A stretch of DNA of 64,000 bases, taken from assembly GCA_033964015.1 (NCBI GenBank), contig CM066913.1, positions 34,795,577 to 34,859,576 of the forward strand, given 5' to 3'. Positions 1-9,805 of the stretch are shown here, piece by piece. A program made the translations under genes and the position numbers. Each line of letters begins with the position of its first letter. The stretch's first letter is position 1. Source of the DNA: Scolanthus callimorphus. Taxonomy: Eukaryota > Cnidaria > Anthozoa > Actiniaria > Edwardsiidae. The notes under the pieces were generated by a model, which was not told where the DNA came from, did no database searches, and saw nothing but the letters and a program-made list of their open reading frames with translations.

Positions 1-274
1 TACGAGCGTTTGACTGTTCTGTGGCTTGAAGCTGTTGCTCTGTGCTTTCTGTCAAAATTGGATTTTAATTCGTGACAGATTAATAGGCGCCATTGATAAA
101 TATGTCCATATGTCAATCAGGGGGTTCTTCCATTTACCACAAATTTTCGCTAATACCGGAAAGCAAATGGAAACTCGTCAAGATTTTAGAATTTGGGACA
201 ACCTTTTGAGTCCCTTGTTCAAGAACCCGGTTACCGTATTTCGAAAATATTGATTTCCAACCGGTATTACCGAA
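1..274. other. No recognised feature
   Basis: I see no gene, RNA or repeat that I can name. The only open frame here is short and has no family motif. The stretch ends where the 2.2-kb duplicated segment begins. Confidence 0.5.
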
Positions 275-599
275 TTTTTGAAGCTATTTGCAGTATGCAA
301 ATTGCTTCTTAGTCGTCACCCTCGGACTATGTATGTATCCATTTCCGGTTCAATAGATGGTTCTCCATGAAGTTCACCGTTAGTATAACTAACAACCCTC
401 CCCTCCCTGCTTATTAGTTATTAGTGCTTGTTTCATGTGCGTGCTGCAGTGTGTTTGGAATAGGACCCTTTCCAGTTGACTTTTATGACTTTGCAACAGA
501 CAGGGGGGAGTGGCGGTTGCGTGGCGGTTGCCACTGATTTTACTGCTTTTCAAGTCCAGGCAACGACCTTTGAACCCTTGATCATACCCCCCCTGGCTA

Positions 600-735
600 C
601 TTTTGACATCAACCCTCCCCTCCTCGGTACATCTCCCCACCCCTCATGGTTGATTACTAATAGCCAACTGGCAACCCATCCAACTACTAACCTCTCCGGA
701 ACGCCTTAACTTCAAGAGATTCGGCGAGTCACGCG
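600..735 (-). mobile_element. 5S-like SINE remnant, copy 1
   Basis: On the minus strand, 722-670 resembles the internal promoter part of 5S rRNA: GAAGTTAAG (A-box like) followed by GGTTAGTAGTTGGATGGG (C-box like). Upstream, CAGTTGGTTAGCGCGTGACT looks like a tRNA D-arm, but the first part of the tRNA-like head has been lost compared with 22225-22258. It is a truncated copy of the SINE better preserved at 22040-22258. Confidence 0.5.
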
Positions 736-1343
736 CTAACCAACTGTAAAAAAGTATATATATAGCTGTCCCAGCTCTTCGTGTCACGCAAGTTCACTGT
801 GTTTTGAGACTCGTCTTCACTTTCCTCAAGGCGAAAATCGAGGCTGTTATTCATCCAACATTGTTGTTTAGATGCTAATGGATTTGCCAATGAGTCGATG
901 TATTCTCCAAACTCGAGAAAAGCTTTGAGCTTTGAGAAAAGCTTTGAGTCTCAACGATAACTGTCCTTACTGTCTCTCGCAGTAGCCAACTTCACTTTGC
1001 GGCTTCTTTACAATAATTTGAAGTTATTAAAGCTCACTGAAGTGTTGAAAATGTAAGAATTCGCACAATATTCGACCGATTTCTTTGTGAAAACAATACC
1101 GCACGAGAATCTTATTACTCACACAACAGTGGGATAGAAATCACCCAACTTCTGCCCTCTCAGAAACTTGCTTGGGGCTTCGTTGGCGTGATCGGACTTC
1201 GCAAGGCAATCGATCAATTCGGTCTTTGTGAATCGCAAATTTATTTATTTATTTTTGCAATTGTTTTGCAGTTTTAAGTGGCTTACTTTCTTATGTTGAT
1301 TCAATAATGCTAGAAAAAAATTGAAGGGAGAAAAAGAAAAAAA

Positions 1344-1424
1344 TAGCCGATACCGGGAGTCGAACCTCGGTCGACCCGGTTTGAATTGTTTTCCCCGGCC
1401 CTCTGCAGATTGAGCTATTCGCCA
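1344..1424 (-). mobile_element. tRNA-like segment (SINE head), copy 1
   Basis: The minus strand carries an A-box-like TAGCTCAATCTGCAGAG and a perfect B-box GGTTCGACTCC, about 40 bp apart, followed by a T-rich tail (TATTTTTTTCTTTTTCTCC). The outer acceptor pairs have mismatches and the anticodon arm does not fold cleanly. This argues for a tRNA-derived SINE or tRNA pseudogene and against a working tRNA. The same segment occurs at 22865-22945. Confidence 0.5.
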
Positions 1425-1466
1425 CTTCTCAACGGATGGATGGCTCGGACCGAGATATAAAGGAAA

Positions 1467-1881
1467 TTAGTATAAACCAACTAATGGTCTATTACAAATC
1501 CTGCATTCTGATTGGCTGAGCTACTAATGGTCTATTAAGCCCGGTGCACACTAGCGACATAACGACATAAGGACGTTATGTTGCAACGACAAAAGCACGG
1601 GAAAATAACTGAAATAATCAATATTTTCCACGGATTATCATTCGATTACTTCACCAAAGCAATTTTATGTTATTTTTTTGTGGACTTCAACGTTTTGAAA
1701 CCACTAAATTTTGTTCGCGTGATATTTTCCTTATGTCGTTATGTCGCAAGTGTGCACCAGGCTTTAGTGATAGACCGTACCTGGCAAAACCACCACCTTT
1801 CTTTGCAAGAAAACTTGATTTTTTCAACATAAAATAATCGAATTCATTACCAAAACCGACCAACTAGTTGGTTTATACTAA
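1467..1881. mobile_element. Nonautonomous TIR element (TTAGTATAAACC ends), copy 1
   Basis: The ends are TTAGTATAAACCAACTA at 1467 and its reverse complement TAGTTGGTTTATACTAA ending at 1881. Copy 2 (22988-23160) is only 173 bp; most of the difference is the MITE at 1538-1763 inserted here. It has no coding capacity. The superfamily is not assigned. Confidence 0.55.
1538..1763. mobile_element. PIF/Harbinger-like MITE with TTA target duplication
   Basis: A 226-bp insert with TIRs of about 36 bp that differ at two positions; the ends read AGCCCGGTGCACACT and, in reverse complement, AGCCTGGTGCACACT. TTA flanks it at 1535-1537 and 1764-1766. The second copy of the host repeat has the uninterrupted site (CTATTAGTGATAG near 23056), which proves insertion and a 3-bp TSD. 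TWA target sites and this kind of terminus are typical of PIF/Harbinger MITEs. It encodes nothing. Confidence 0.85.
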
Positions 1882-1958
1882 AACAATTAGACCTCTCGTC
1901 CTCATGTGCTATGATATCAATAGACCATTCTGCCTTGGGCCTCATGGTCTATTCATCA

Positions 1959-2173
1959 TAGCCTCCTCCGCAGGCGTCTCGTTGTGTTTTGAAACACCTA
2001 TTTCGAGCCTTCTTCGACGCGCTTGGTTGGACTTCCGGTGGTGTGATCGTGAAAGGGCCGTGAAAGGGTTTGAACTCGTTCTCAGGTTCCGCTCTGCCAA
2101 AACCGCCAACGAAGCGATGCAAAACGATGCAAAGCACACGGAAATCACACGGAGATGCCTGCGGAGGAGGCTA
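1959..2173. mobile_element. TIR MITE with 9-bp target duplication, copy 1
   Basis: The ends are TAGCCTCCTCCGCAGGCGTC and the matching inverted end GCCTGCGGAGGAGGCTA; the arms match at about 28 of 33 positions. TATTCATCA occurs directly on both sides (1950-1958 and 2174-2182). A 9-bp TSD fits Mutator-like elements, but the superfamily call is inference. The open frames across it in both directions are not genes. Copy 2 is at 23238-23452. Confidence 0.7.
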
Positions 2174-2210
2174 TATTCATCATAGCACATTCGGCCTCGA
2201 GGTCTAATTG

Positions 2211-2377
2211 CAGTGGCGTAGCCAGGAATTTCTGAAGGAGGGGGGGGGGGGGGGGGCGGATAGTGAAAACATGGGACGAAAATGTTCAAATTTCCTCCAG
2301 CAAATACAGTAAATGTATGGGAAATCTCCCGAGAAAGGGGGGGGCGGGCCCCCCTGGCCCCCCTGGCTACGCCCCTG
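2211..2377. mobile_element. Short TIR element (CAGTGGCGTAGCCAGG ends), copy 1
   Basis: The element starts CAGTGGCGTAGCCAGG and ends with CCTGGCTACGCCCCTG, with AATTG on both sides (2206-2210 and 2378-2382). Next to each TIR is a G-run or C-run, so the arms can pair over more length than the TIR. It is 167 bp and non-coding. The CAG...CTG ends recall hAT MITEs, but hAT elements make 8-bp TSDs, so I leave the class open. Confidence 0.65.
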
Positions 2378-2503
2378 AATTGTTAAATAGACCGAAGTAC
2401 GTATACAGAAGCGTAACCAGGAAGTTTGGTTGGAGGGGGGAGTACAATGTCTCATGGCAATCGCAAATAGCTTCCCGTTCGCGTTAGCGGACCTATGTTT
2501 TTT

Positions 2504-2581
2504 GTAAGTGGATAGCTCAGCTGGTTAGAATCGGATGTACAATTCTGAAGGTCGTGGGTTCGAATCCCTCTCGGGGTCAGA
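2504..2581 (+). mobile_element. tRNA-derived SINE head
   Basis: It has a perfect A-box (TAGCTCAGCTGG at 2513) and a perfect B-box (GGTTCGAATCC at 2558), about 35 bp apart. A T-rich tail follows (ATATTTTTTCTCTTTCTCC). The acceptor ends do not pair, so it is unlikely to be a working tRNA; the anticodon region could be read as TAC. It directly abuts the right end of the 2.2-kb repeat and is absent from the second copy. Confidence 0.55.
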
Positions 2582-2839
2582 TATTTTTTCTCTTTCTCCG
2601 CTTACTAGGGCTAACGCTCAGAAGCACACATGGACCATTTCATTAGCACGTTAGCTTTCACACAAGGTTAATTCCTTATCTCCACTTTCAAGTAATTTAG
2701 TTCTGAAGAAACTCCCATCAAGTTGTGTAGTTTATATAGACACATGCATGCTTTGCGTGCCTATTCTTTTTAAATAACCCTAGCCTTATCAGTATCCTAT
2801 AAGAAACGATTTAGAAATACATGATACAAGAAACAGAAG

Positions 2840-2890
2840 TGATACAAACCGACGTTTCGGTGCATCTAGCGCCATTATCAAGGTACATAA
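2840..2890 (-). ncRNA. Degenerate hammerhead-ribozyme-like motif
   Basis: Read on the minus strand, this holds CTTGATAATGG, a possible short stem around GCTAGAT, then CCGAAACGTCGG. That order (CTGATGA-like box, stem II, GAAAC, GTC) is the layout of hammerhead motifs seen in Penelope-like and retrozyme-type elements. At least two core positions differ from the consensus, so it is probably inactive. The similarity could be chance. Confidence 0.3.
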
Positions 2891-3455
2891 TTAATGATAA
2901 AGTTTGCGAAAAGGTTTGCGAAAAGTCTAAGTTAAAGATTTGCATGAGAGTATAAAGCTAATCACTTAAACACTTGAGCACGAAGAGAATCAGACTGTAC
3001 ATTCAGTTCTAAAGTTCTAAAGTTCAATTATCTTTGGTAGCGTGACGCTAATACAAGATCAGTGTTGGTTTAAGATCTTGAATAAACAGCATTTCGTGTA
3101 CTAGGCAGTCAAATTTGTTCGTGCATTTCTTGCTTACATTAAAGCGTGCCAAGGAATTATCAGTATCACAAAAACTAAAAAACTGAACTAGACATTAAAT
3201 ACTTATTCACTTTCATTAAACGTTAAAAGGAGTCTGTTGGGAGCTGTTCTGCTCATCTCTCAAATGAAAGAAGTATCGCCCCGTAACCATGGCCAGCGAA
3301 GGCTAAAAACTTCGAAATCTCGCTACTTCTCAATCCATCCGACCATTGTCTGATAGGATGGTCTAATGAGTTTTGCTGATGAATCAGAGTGATCGCTCCT
3401 GGAGCATGCGCGTATCATGACAGGCTCCCTTTAACATCACAACCATTGTATACCG

Positions 3456-5700
3456 ATGGAAATGGATGTTTTCTCTGCCACTTGGTATGTTGCTTGGCTG
3501 ATAAATTGGAGGCTGACTGAAACCCTCTTAGTGCATTTAACATAAAATCGAGATGATTTTACAACTTGGACTCGATATAATTCACCCCGATGTATATCTT
3601 ACGACAAAGAATGAGTGTTCTTCGGAGTTTTTTGTTCGCAGTTATCGAGAGCTGAACGACCGCTGACCCGCTACTGGGAATGCTAACTTTGTAGTTCTTT
3701 GTATTGTTCTATTGCAACAATCGACTACATAGTCACGCGTTGAATACAATGAGCCGTGTCATAAGGTGATTGCTTGACGTATGAATGTAAGGTTATTAGG
3801 GACGTGTCATTATTTATCGGGGTGGGGAGGGGGGGGAGGGCTCCCATTTTTTTTTCAAACAAGGCTAAAAAAAATTAGGACCCTCCCCTTGAACATAAAA
3901 AAATGTGACCCTCCCCCAGTCGTAGGTACAAAAATTGGGACCCTCCCCCATGTAATTTGTTTCTGAAAAAACCTGTTAGATAGACTATAATTGCAGTAAA
4001 CAGCGTCTGGGTAGTGTCTTTATTGCTCAAAGAGTATGCGCGCCGAAATTTTTATAGAGAAGTTGCTGAAGTAATCACTATCGCCATCTGTTTTACCCTC
4101 TTCATCGTCCAAATGTTGCTAAAAAAATTATGACCCTTCCCCAAACAGGATTGAAAAAAATTAGGGCCCTCCCTTACGACACGCGAAAAAAATTAGGACC
4201 CTCCCCACAAAAATAGGAGCCCTCCCCCCCCCGCTAAATAATGACACGTCCCTTAGATATTTCCTTTAGCAATCACAATCGAAATTTTTCAATATTTAAA
4301 CATGAATATTCAATCGCTTGTCACAGCAAAACGTGTTTTGCCCGGTAAACAACAATAGAATTCGTAGAGGGCCGTTCAACTCTTACTATAAAAACACTTT
4401 CAAAAACACTTATTCTTTGTTATAATATATGTCCCGGTGGTGGGTTCATGATAATCCTGTCGATCACAGTTACATTTAAAGGTGGCCTGACTTAATGCAA
4501 CGCTACAAACCTGACAGAGGTTTCACAGCGATTCAAAGCGCTTTTCTTAATTCGAAGAGTAAAGTTGCTTGATTGGGTACCCTAAAAGATAGCAGATCCC
4601 TAAACTTCCTGGGTATTATATTTTATCCCTTCAAGTCGTAGAGTTGCAGTTGCACAGTTTATTAGTAACCAAACGTTATCAGTATTACAGTTCTTTTTCA
4701 ATTTTTTTCGATTACCTTCTATATATGTTCTTTATTGTGATTATGAAGGGCGCAAGACAACAGGCGCATAGGGAGCTAAAAAAGAACCTTTGTCAGCCAC
4801 TCCATTGTTATTGTATCTGCGATATTAGATCGAAGAAGAATTACGTGTAGAAATCTCCTAATAACCATCTAAAAATGACGTTTTATTATCGAGTTACCAA
4901 TTCAATCGAAAATATTGCACTGCATTCCCTAAATCAGCCAATGGAAATGGATGTTTTGTCTGACTTGGTATGTCGCTAGGCTGACAAAATGAGGCTGACA
5001 GAGGCTCTTTTAGCGCCTATAACATAACATCGAGATGATTTTACAACTTGGACTCAACATAGGTCACCACCGATGCATATCTTACGATAAAGAATGAGTG
5101 TCCTTCGTCCATTACGAAATGCTAACTTTTTATTGTGGCCATAACTTGTTCTATTGTAACAATCGAGTACATATTCACGCGTCGAACGCAATTAGCCGTG
5201 CCATTAGGTGTTTGCCTACATTGAGTGTTTTTTCGCGCAGTTATTGAGAGTTGAACGACCCGCTACTGAATGCTAACTTTTCAGTGTGACCATAAACTTG
5301 TTCTATTGACGTGCCGAATGCAATGAGCCGTGCAATTAGGTGCTTGCTTTACGTATGGATCTTTTTTCGCTATATGTTTCCTTTAGCATCCAGAATCAAA
5401 ATTAACCCATACCTAATCATGAATATTCACTCGCTTGTCACAACAAAACGTGAAATGGTCACGCTAAACATTACTAGGATTCAACGTTTAACTCTTTACT
5501 TAAAGAAAAAAAACTTTCAAGAACACTTATTCTTTGTTATAAGATATATCCCAGTGGTGGGTTCATCGTAATCCCGTCTATCACAGTTATATTTAAAGGT
5601 GGCCTGCCTTAAATATAACACCACAAAACTGACAGAGGTGTTACAGCGACTCAAAGCGCCTTTCTTAATTCGAAGAGCAAAGTTGCTTTATTTCTATACC
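3456..5700. repeat. Direct duplication: 3456-4630 and 4938-5700
   Basis: Two diverged direct copies share long stretches, for example GAGATGATTTTACAACTTGG at 3551 and 5032, and CTTTCAA.AACACTTATTCTTTGTTATAA near 4398 and 5514. The first copy contains the TIR element at 3798-4253, the second does not. A further partial copy of the GAACGACC...GAGCCGTG part is near 5250-5340. It probably represents the 3' flank of the gene family copied at 5785-6345 and 13251-16199, because 12900-13250 shares related sequence. Confidence 0.6.
3798..4253. mobile_element. Nonautonomous TIR element (AGGGACGTGTCATTATTTA ends)
   Basis: The ends are AGGGACGTGTCATTATTTA and its reverse complement. Next to the TIRs are several runs of AAAAATTAGGACCCTCCCC type, so each half is internally repetitive. 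It lies inside the first copy of a direct duplication, and the second copy (near 5365) lacks it. A second, longer member is at 29741-31445. It is non-coding. The TSD is unclear; TT/TA flank both members. Confidence 0.75.
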
Positions 5701-5784
5701 TATTTCAATAAGGATGCTGGTCGAACTGCGAATAGGCCATTGTTGAAAGCTTTTGTGTGTTGCTCAAACGTTTTTGGATAAATG

Positions 5785-6345
5785 TCATTCCAAGTAATTC
5801 AGAATCACAAAGAAATGCTCCTCATCGGGTGATATATTCTCTGGTTTATCAGGATCATCTGGGCAATAGAACGTTTTGGAGTTCAAAGAACCATACCAGC
5901 ACTACCAAATTGATAGGGAGCTTTGATGTTGGAGCTTAGCGTATTTTCCTTTGTCTTAACCTTGATGTCAAGACGATAAAGATTTAAGTGAAACCGAGGA
6001 TTCGAGGGGGAACTCGATTCATCAAATTCAATGTAAATCATACGGTCCCGGGTGTCATAGCTCTGTAACAGTTGTCTTAGTCGCCCCTCAGGTACTGCAG
6101 TACAAGAGCTAATTTTAAATCCAGTTTTTGGAAATTCCAATCTTAAAGCACTTAATTCTTTCTATCGGTACGTTTGTTTTTTGACTTGAAAATGTTAGGG
6201 CTAGATGCAGCATACCTGTAATGTGATGATTTAAATTTGTATTTTTCATCAATTTGAAACCCTTCAGGAGTTTAGAGCCTTAATTCTACATTTCTAAATT
6301 CTATGTTCTCTCTGTACACCCTTGACTTTGAAACCCAAGGGGTTA
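5785..6345 (-). pseudogene. C-terminal fragment of unnamed gene family, copy A
   Basis: Minus-strand frames match the 3' part of the locus at 13251-16199: SRVYRENIEF near 6335, SSPSNPRFHL near 5990, and FYCPDDPDKPENI followed by a stop near 5785. Compared with the other copy it has an in-frame stop after VELRL, and frame changes near 6150 and near 5890. The intron-like gap of the other copy (13695-14593) is absent here, so it may be a processed or deleted copy. The family is not recognised. It sits beside the direct duplication at 3456-5700. Confidence 0.6.
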
Positions 6346-6602
6346 TTACGTCACCGTTTGATTTTGTAGATATGTTTTTTTTTCGTTGTCTTTCATCGAA
6401 GTTCATGTTGACTTTTGGTCAATTATGTTCTTAGTCAATTATTTCATTGTCGTTCTTGTATTTGGCCTTTTTGTGTGTTATCTAGCCCAGCCGAACGTAA
6501 ATATAGATTCTTTTTCATAGTTCGAAATCATGGATTCTTTCAGTTTTAATTTAATTTCATTAAAAAGAAACGACATAAAAAGGGGATAAGGGCATTACGT
6601 TT

Positions 6603-7213
6603 CTTCAGGAGACGCATAGTTCACAAAACACTGAAATTGATTGGAAAAATATTACAGGAAGTAAAATAATTTTTTCGCATGGCTCTAATGATAGTAAAGG
6701 CTGTGCTATCTTGTTGGGAGATAAATTGGATTATAGGATAAGTCATGAAGTTAGTGATTCTAACGGAAGGTATGTAATAGTGCTTTGCGAGATTGAGGGA
6801 TCTCATTTTATTTTAATAAATTCATATGCACCGAATATAGAGAAAGATCAAGTACGTATTTTCAACGATGTTTTACGGGAAGTGTCTCAATACGACTCTT
6901 ATATGGGGAGGTGACTTCAATTTTTATTTGATATTGATCTCGAAACGTCCGGGGGAAATCCATTACTTAAAGTTAACTCTATAGAAACTATAGAGACAAT
7001 TATGCTGGAACTCGATTTGTGCGATATATGGAGAATTAGGAATTCGACAAGTAAGAGGTACACCTGGCGAGGGCGTGGCCAGGGCAGGCGTAAAGGGGAT
7101 AATCAAACTTTACATAGAAGGTTAGATTATTTCTTTATTTCGGACGAATAACAACCATATGTGGAAAATTGCGACATCATCCCAGCCCCAACTACTGACT
7201 ATTCCGCAATTAT
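6603..7213 (+). pseudogene. LINE APE-type endonuclease domain, broken
   Basis: The stretch begins with the endonuclease motif LQETH (6603-6617), then FILINSYAPNIEKDQV, GGDFNF near 6907, LDLCDIWRIRN, RYTWRGRGQGRRKGDNQTLH, RRLDYFFISDE and TDYSAI. These follow the order of a Tx1/L1 endonuclease that nicks target DNA before reverse transcription. The frame changes at about 6910 and again within 10 codons, and a stop follows FFISDE. The reading then runs into the insertion at 7214. Confidence 0.8.
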
Positions 7214-7219
7214 GTAAGG

Positions 7220-7353
7220 GTTAGAGAATGGACGCGAGTGTTCTATGGGATATAGACCACTAATGAACAAAAATCTGCGAGCGCGTTAGCGCGAGCAGAT
7301 TTTTGTTCATTAGTGGTCTATTTCCCATAGGACACGAGCGTCCATTCTCTAAC
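7220..7353. repeat. Fold-back hairpin, arms about 64 bp
   Basis: GTTAGAGAATGGACGCGAGT at 7220 is matched by its inverted copy ending at 7353, and the arms stay nearly complementary to the GCGCGTTAGCGCG centre near 7285. It is a non-coding snap-back at the left edge of the insertion in the LINE. Confidence 0.8.
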
Positions 7354-8525
7354 TGTTTTAGAACATGACCAATGCCACGAAGAAAGTATTTTGAAAGTTT
7401 TTGTGCTAGCTTGTCATTGACATATCAACATCATTACAGAGCGTTGTTCAGAGCCATACTTCATCCAAGGCTTTTTACAATAGTAGTGTCAATCAAAGCC
7501 TTGTGTGTGTGAATGAAAAGATCTACCGGACAAAGCGGTTTGTTTTGAGTGCTCTAATTAATTTCCAAGTGTTTGTTTTGAGACGATAGCAGTTGAAACT
7601 GGCCATACTGGAGTTGCTGACAGGTTTCGTTCCCGAAGTCAGGTAAGAAATGAAAATATTCTATCGCAAGCTTTTGTAATGGATTCCTCGACTCCTATGG
7701 CCCAAGGAAAAGGGAGAAACAGGAAAGCGTACATAAAATCTCGGTCTCGTTATCAGAATTCGTAAATCCGTAAAGTTTTGATCGAAGACCGGAAATTGAA
7801 CTCAGAAGTCGCATTACAGCGGAACATTTGGTAAAACATACTTTTGAATTGACAATCTGTTTCTTCCCTGGGCTTTCTTATGAGAATTGCTGATGTTCGA
7901 GGCTGGCAAAATTCGAAGTTTGTTTTAGCAATTTGAGACTCAAATGTTTTTCAAATGCCTCGAGGCAGCCAAGAGTTGAGTGAATCAGACAATAAACCGA
8001 TGTGAAAGGTGGAAGTTTTTTCCTTAAAAATACAGTACGTTATACATGAAAAGGGAACATCAAAATGCAAAATGTTCGTGGAGAAACTTTTAGGTATGTG
8101 CTATGCTTAAATACAGAACAAAAAGCTATGTTCTTAGGGGGCTCTCGCACGCTTGCTGGCCACTTCTCTGACAAGAAATAGCTCAAATTGCAATCCAATT
8201 CCATCGTCTCGATAACTGGTCAAAACAACCTAGAATTGCATTTGTCCAACACTTGAAAGGTTTTTCTATAAATCTGGAGGATTATTTTGATTACTACGGG
8301 AAAATATGCATGTGTTTTTGCGGCTCTTAATTTTTTGCCTAATAAAACTTCGAATTCTTATAAACGTGGTTATTATAAACAAATTGCAATGTTGAAAATG
8401 TACTAATTTTGATTTGTTTATTTTGTTATAGAAAGATGTTGGAGAGAGACTTGAAATAAAGGGCTATTTTGCAAAAGATGACAATGAAGTCAATGTTTTC
8501 CTTTATTTTGCAGAGTTGGTTGTGT

Positions 8526-8754
8526 GTCAAGCGGCGAGGGAAGAACAGGGTGTGGTTTGTACATAGTCATTAGTATTCATGCCCATAGTCATTAGTATTC
8601 TCTATGTTGCACCTTGGTTTTCTTTGTTCTTCTTCAGGAGAACAATGAAAATGCAAGGTGCAACCAGAGAATATTAATGACTATGAGCATGAATACTAAT
8701 GACTATGTACAAACCCCTAATTTTCCCTATTGTTCAATGCCCTCGCCGCTTGAC
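8526..8754. repeat. Long imperfect palindrome, arms about 110 bp
   Basis: GTCAAGCGGCGAGGG at 8526 is matched by CCCTCGCCGCTTGAC ending at 8754, and TTTGTACATAGTCATTAGTA at 8556 is matched near 8700-8715. The centre is around 8637 with only a few unpaired bases. Within each arm, CATAGTCATTAGTATTC is also a direct repeat. The 64-codon open frame across the right arm is not a gene. Confidence 0.8.
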
Positions 8755-8835
8755 GCTTTAGTTTCTATGGGATATACGGGGCGCAAATGCCGGTTGCTGA
8801 TTGGCTGAGTGGCATTGGTCATGTTCTAAATTAGA

Positions 8836-9515
8836 GTTAAATTATTTTGAAGATGGCCCTAAAGGTCCTTCGTTTTGGAAATTTGAATAACGAATCCCCA
8901 GTTAAGATGGGAATTGATAAAATATAAGATACGTAAGTTTACTATTAGTTACTCTAAGAAACTAGCAAAAATAAGACGTGATACTTATAAGGAGATGGAG
9001 GATAGTATAAAATCTATTGAACGCGAAAAGGATTGGCAAAATAACGACGAAAAAATAGCCGAACATGACATGTTAACGAAAGAATTAGAAAAAAATAGTG
9101 ACTATGTCACAGAAGGTATTATTATGAGATCTAAAGCAGAATGGTATGAATCAGGTGAAAGAAAATACCCGATATTTTTTGGTTATTCGAGAAAAGGAAT
9201 AAATGTAAAACTTTTGTGAGGAAAATCCAAGATGGTGATGATACGCTCATTTCAGATTCCAAGGAGGTACTTAGTCTTATTAAACAGCATTTTAGCAAAT
9301 TATATCAAGTAAAATCGTCAAAAACCGAGCGCGAGTGTTTAACTTTCTTGGAAGAGCTAAATACTCCTAAGTTATCGGAAGAACATGCAAAGATGTGTAA
9401 GGGAGAACTGACGAAGGAGAATGCTTTGCAAGCCTTTCAGGAATGGGTACTTCAAAGATTCCTGGTATGGATGGGTTTACCAAAGAGTTCTATAATTGGA
9501 AGTGATTTGGTGAAT
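8836..9515 (+). pseudogene. LINE linker and start of RT region, broken
   Basis: Readable pieces are LELNYFEDGPKGPSFWKF (8836), IKYKIRKFTISYSKKLAKIR (8917), RSKAEWYESGERKYPIFFGY (9128), RKIQDGDDTLISDSKEVLSL (9219) and a KIPGMDGFTKEFYNW-like stretch (9456-9500). The order matches the region between endonuclease and RT in Tx1/L1-like ORF2. There are frame changes at about 9216 and 9450. The RT then stops before its catalytic motifs. Confidence 0.75.
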
Positions 9516-9544
9516 ATCTTTATCTAATATAGTCCTTGGCGTCC

Positions 9545-9720
9545 AGAACATAACACATAATTTTGTACTTTTAATTTTTAAACTTGCTTTGTATAAAGCA
9601 AGAGAAACAGGAAAAACCCCTTCAGTAGCTCTTTTCAAAAATCGCTTAAACCAATACGAAGATATAGAATCAAGAATCGCATATAAAAATAACAAAGTTA
9701 TGATGCATTTAAAAAAATGG
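9545..9720 (+). pseudogene. LINE C-terminal domain
   Basis: One frame reads HNFVLLIFKLALYKARETGK and KTPSVALFKNRLNQYEDIES, ending in a KNNK...HLKKW motif. This is the C-terminal signature of Tx1/L1-like ORF2 and has the same layout as the fragment at 30255-30826. Its closeness to the RT start at 9500 shows that the middle of ORF2 was deleted. Confidence 0.75.
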
Positions 9721-9805
9721 GAAAAAAATGTTCATAAAATCATGTAAAGTGCTGTAGACTAGATATTCATAAATGTTATGTAAAGATGGTATGTTCTTTT
9801 GTATA

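Larger units (their letters stand above)
275..2503. repeat. Composite 2.2-kb dispersed repeat, copy 1
   Basis: From about 275 (GAAGCTATTTGCAGTATGCA at 280) to the T-run after GGACCTATG near 2503 the sequence is almost the same as 21766-23780. The two copies are about 21.5 kb apart in the same orientation. Copy 1 holds a 226-bp MITE that copy 2 lacks; copy 2 holds about 34 bp near 22225 that copy 1 lacks. Inside are a SINE remnant, a tRNA-like segment and at least three TIR elements, so this is a cluster of mobile DNA copied as one block, not a single transposon. I find no clear TSD at the block ends. It could be a segmental duplication or a larger element with diverged ends. Confidence 0.85.
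7214..8833. mobile_element. 1.6-kb non-coding insertion inside the LINE
   Basis: The LINE reading (DYSAI before, LELNYFEDGPKGPSFW after) is cut here and resumes at about 8834. The insert contains TTTAGAACATGACCAATGCC at 7357 and its inverted match ending at 8830, two large fold-back structures (7220-7353 and 8526-8754) and two CTATGGGATATA motifs (7241, 8765). I see no transposase frame. It may be two elements side by side: a fold-back at 7220-7353 and a TIR element 7357-8830. Confidence 0.6.

Noticed and set aside
1868..2289. Open frames of 105 and 115 codons on opposite strands
   Set aside because: They span a MITE with TIRs and a G-run, overlap each other, and occur again in copy 2 only because the DNA is duplicated.
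2504..2581. Working tRNA gene (anticodon TAC)
   Set aside because: A- and B-boxes are perfect but the acceptor stem does not pair and a SINE-like tail follows.
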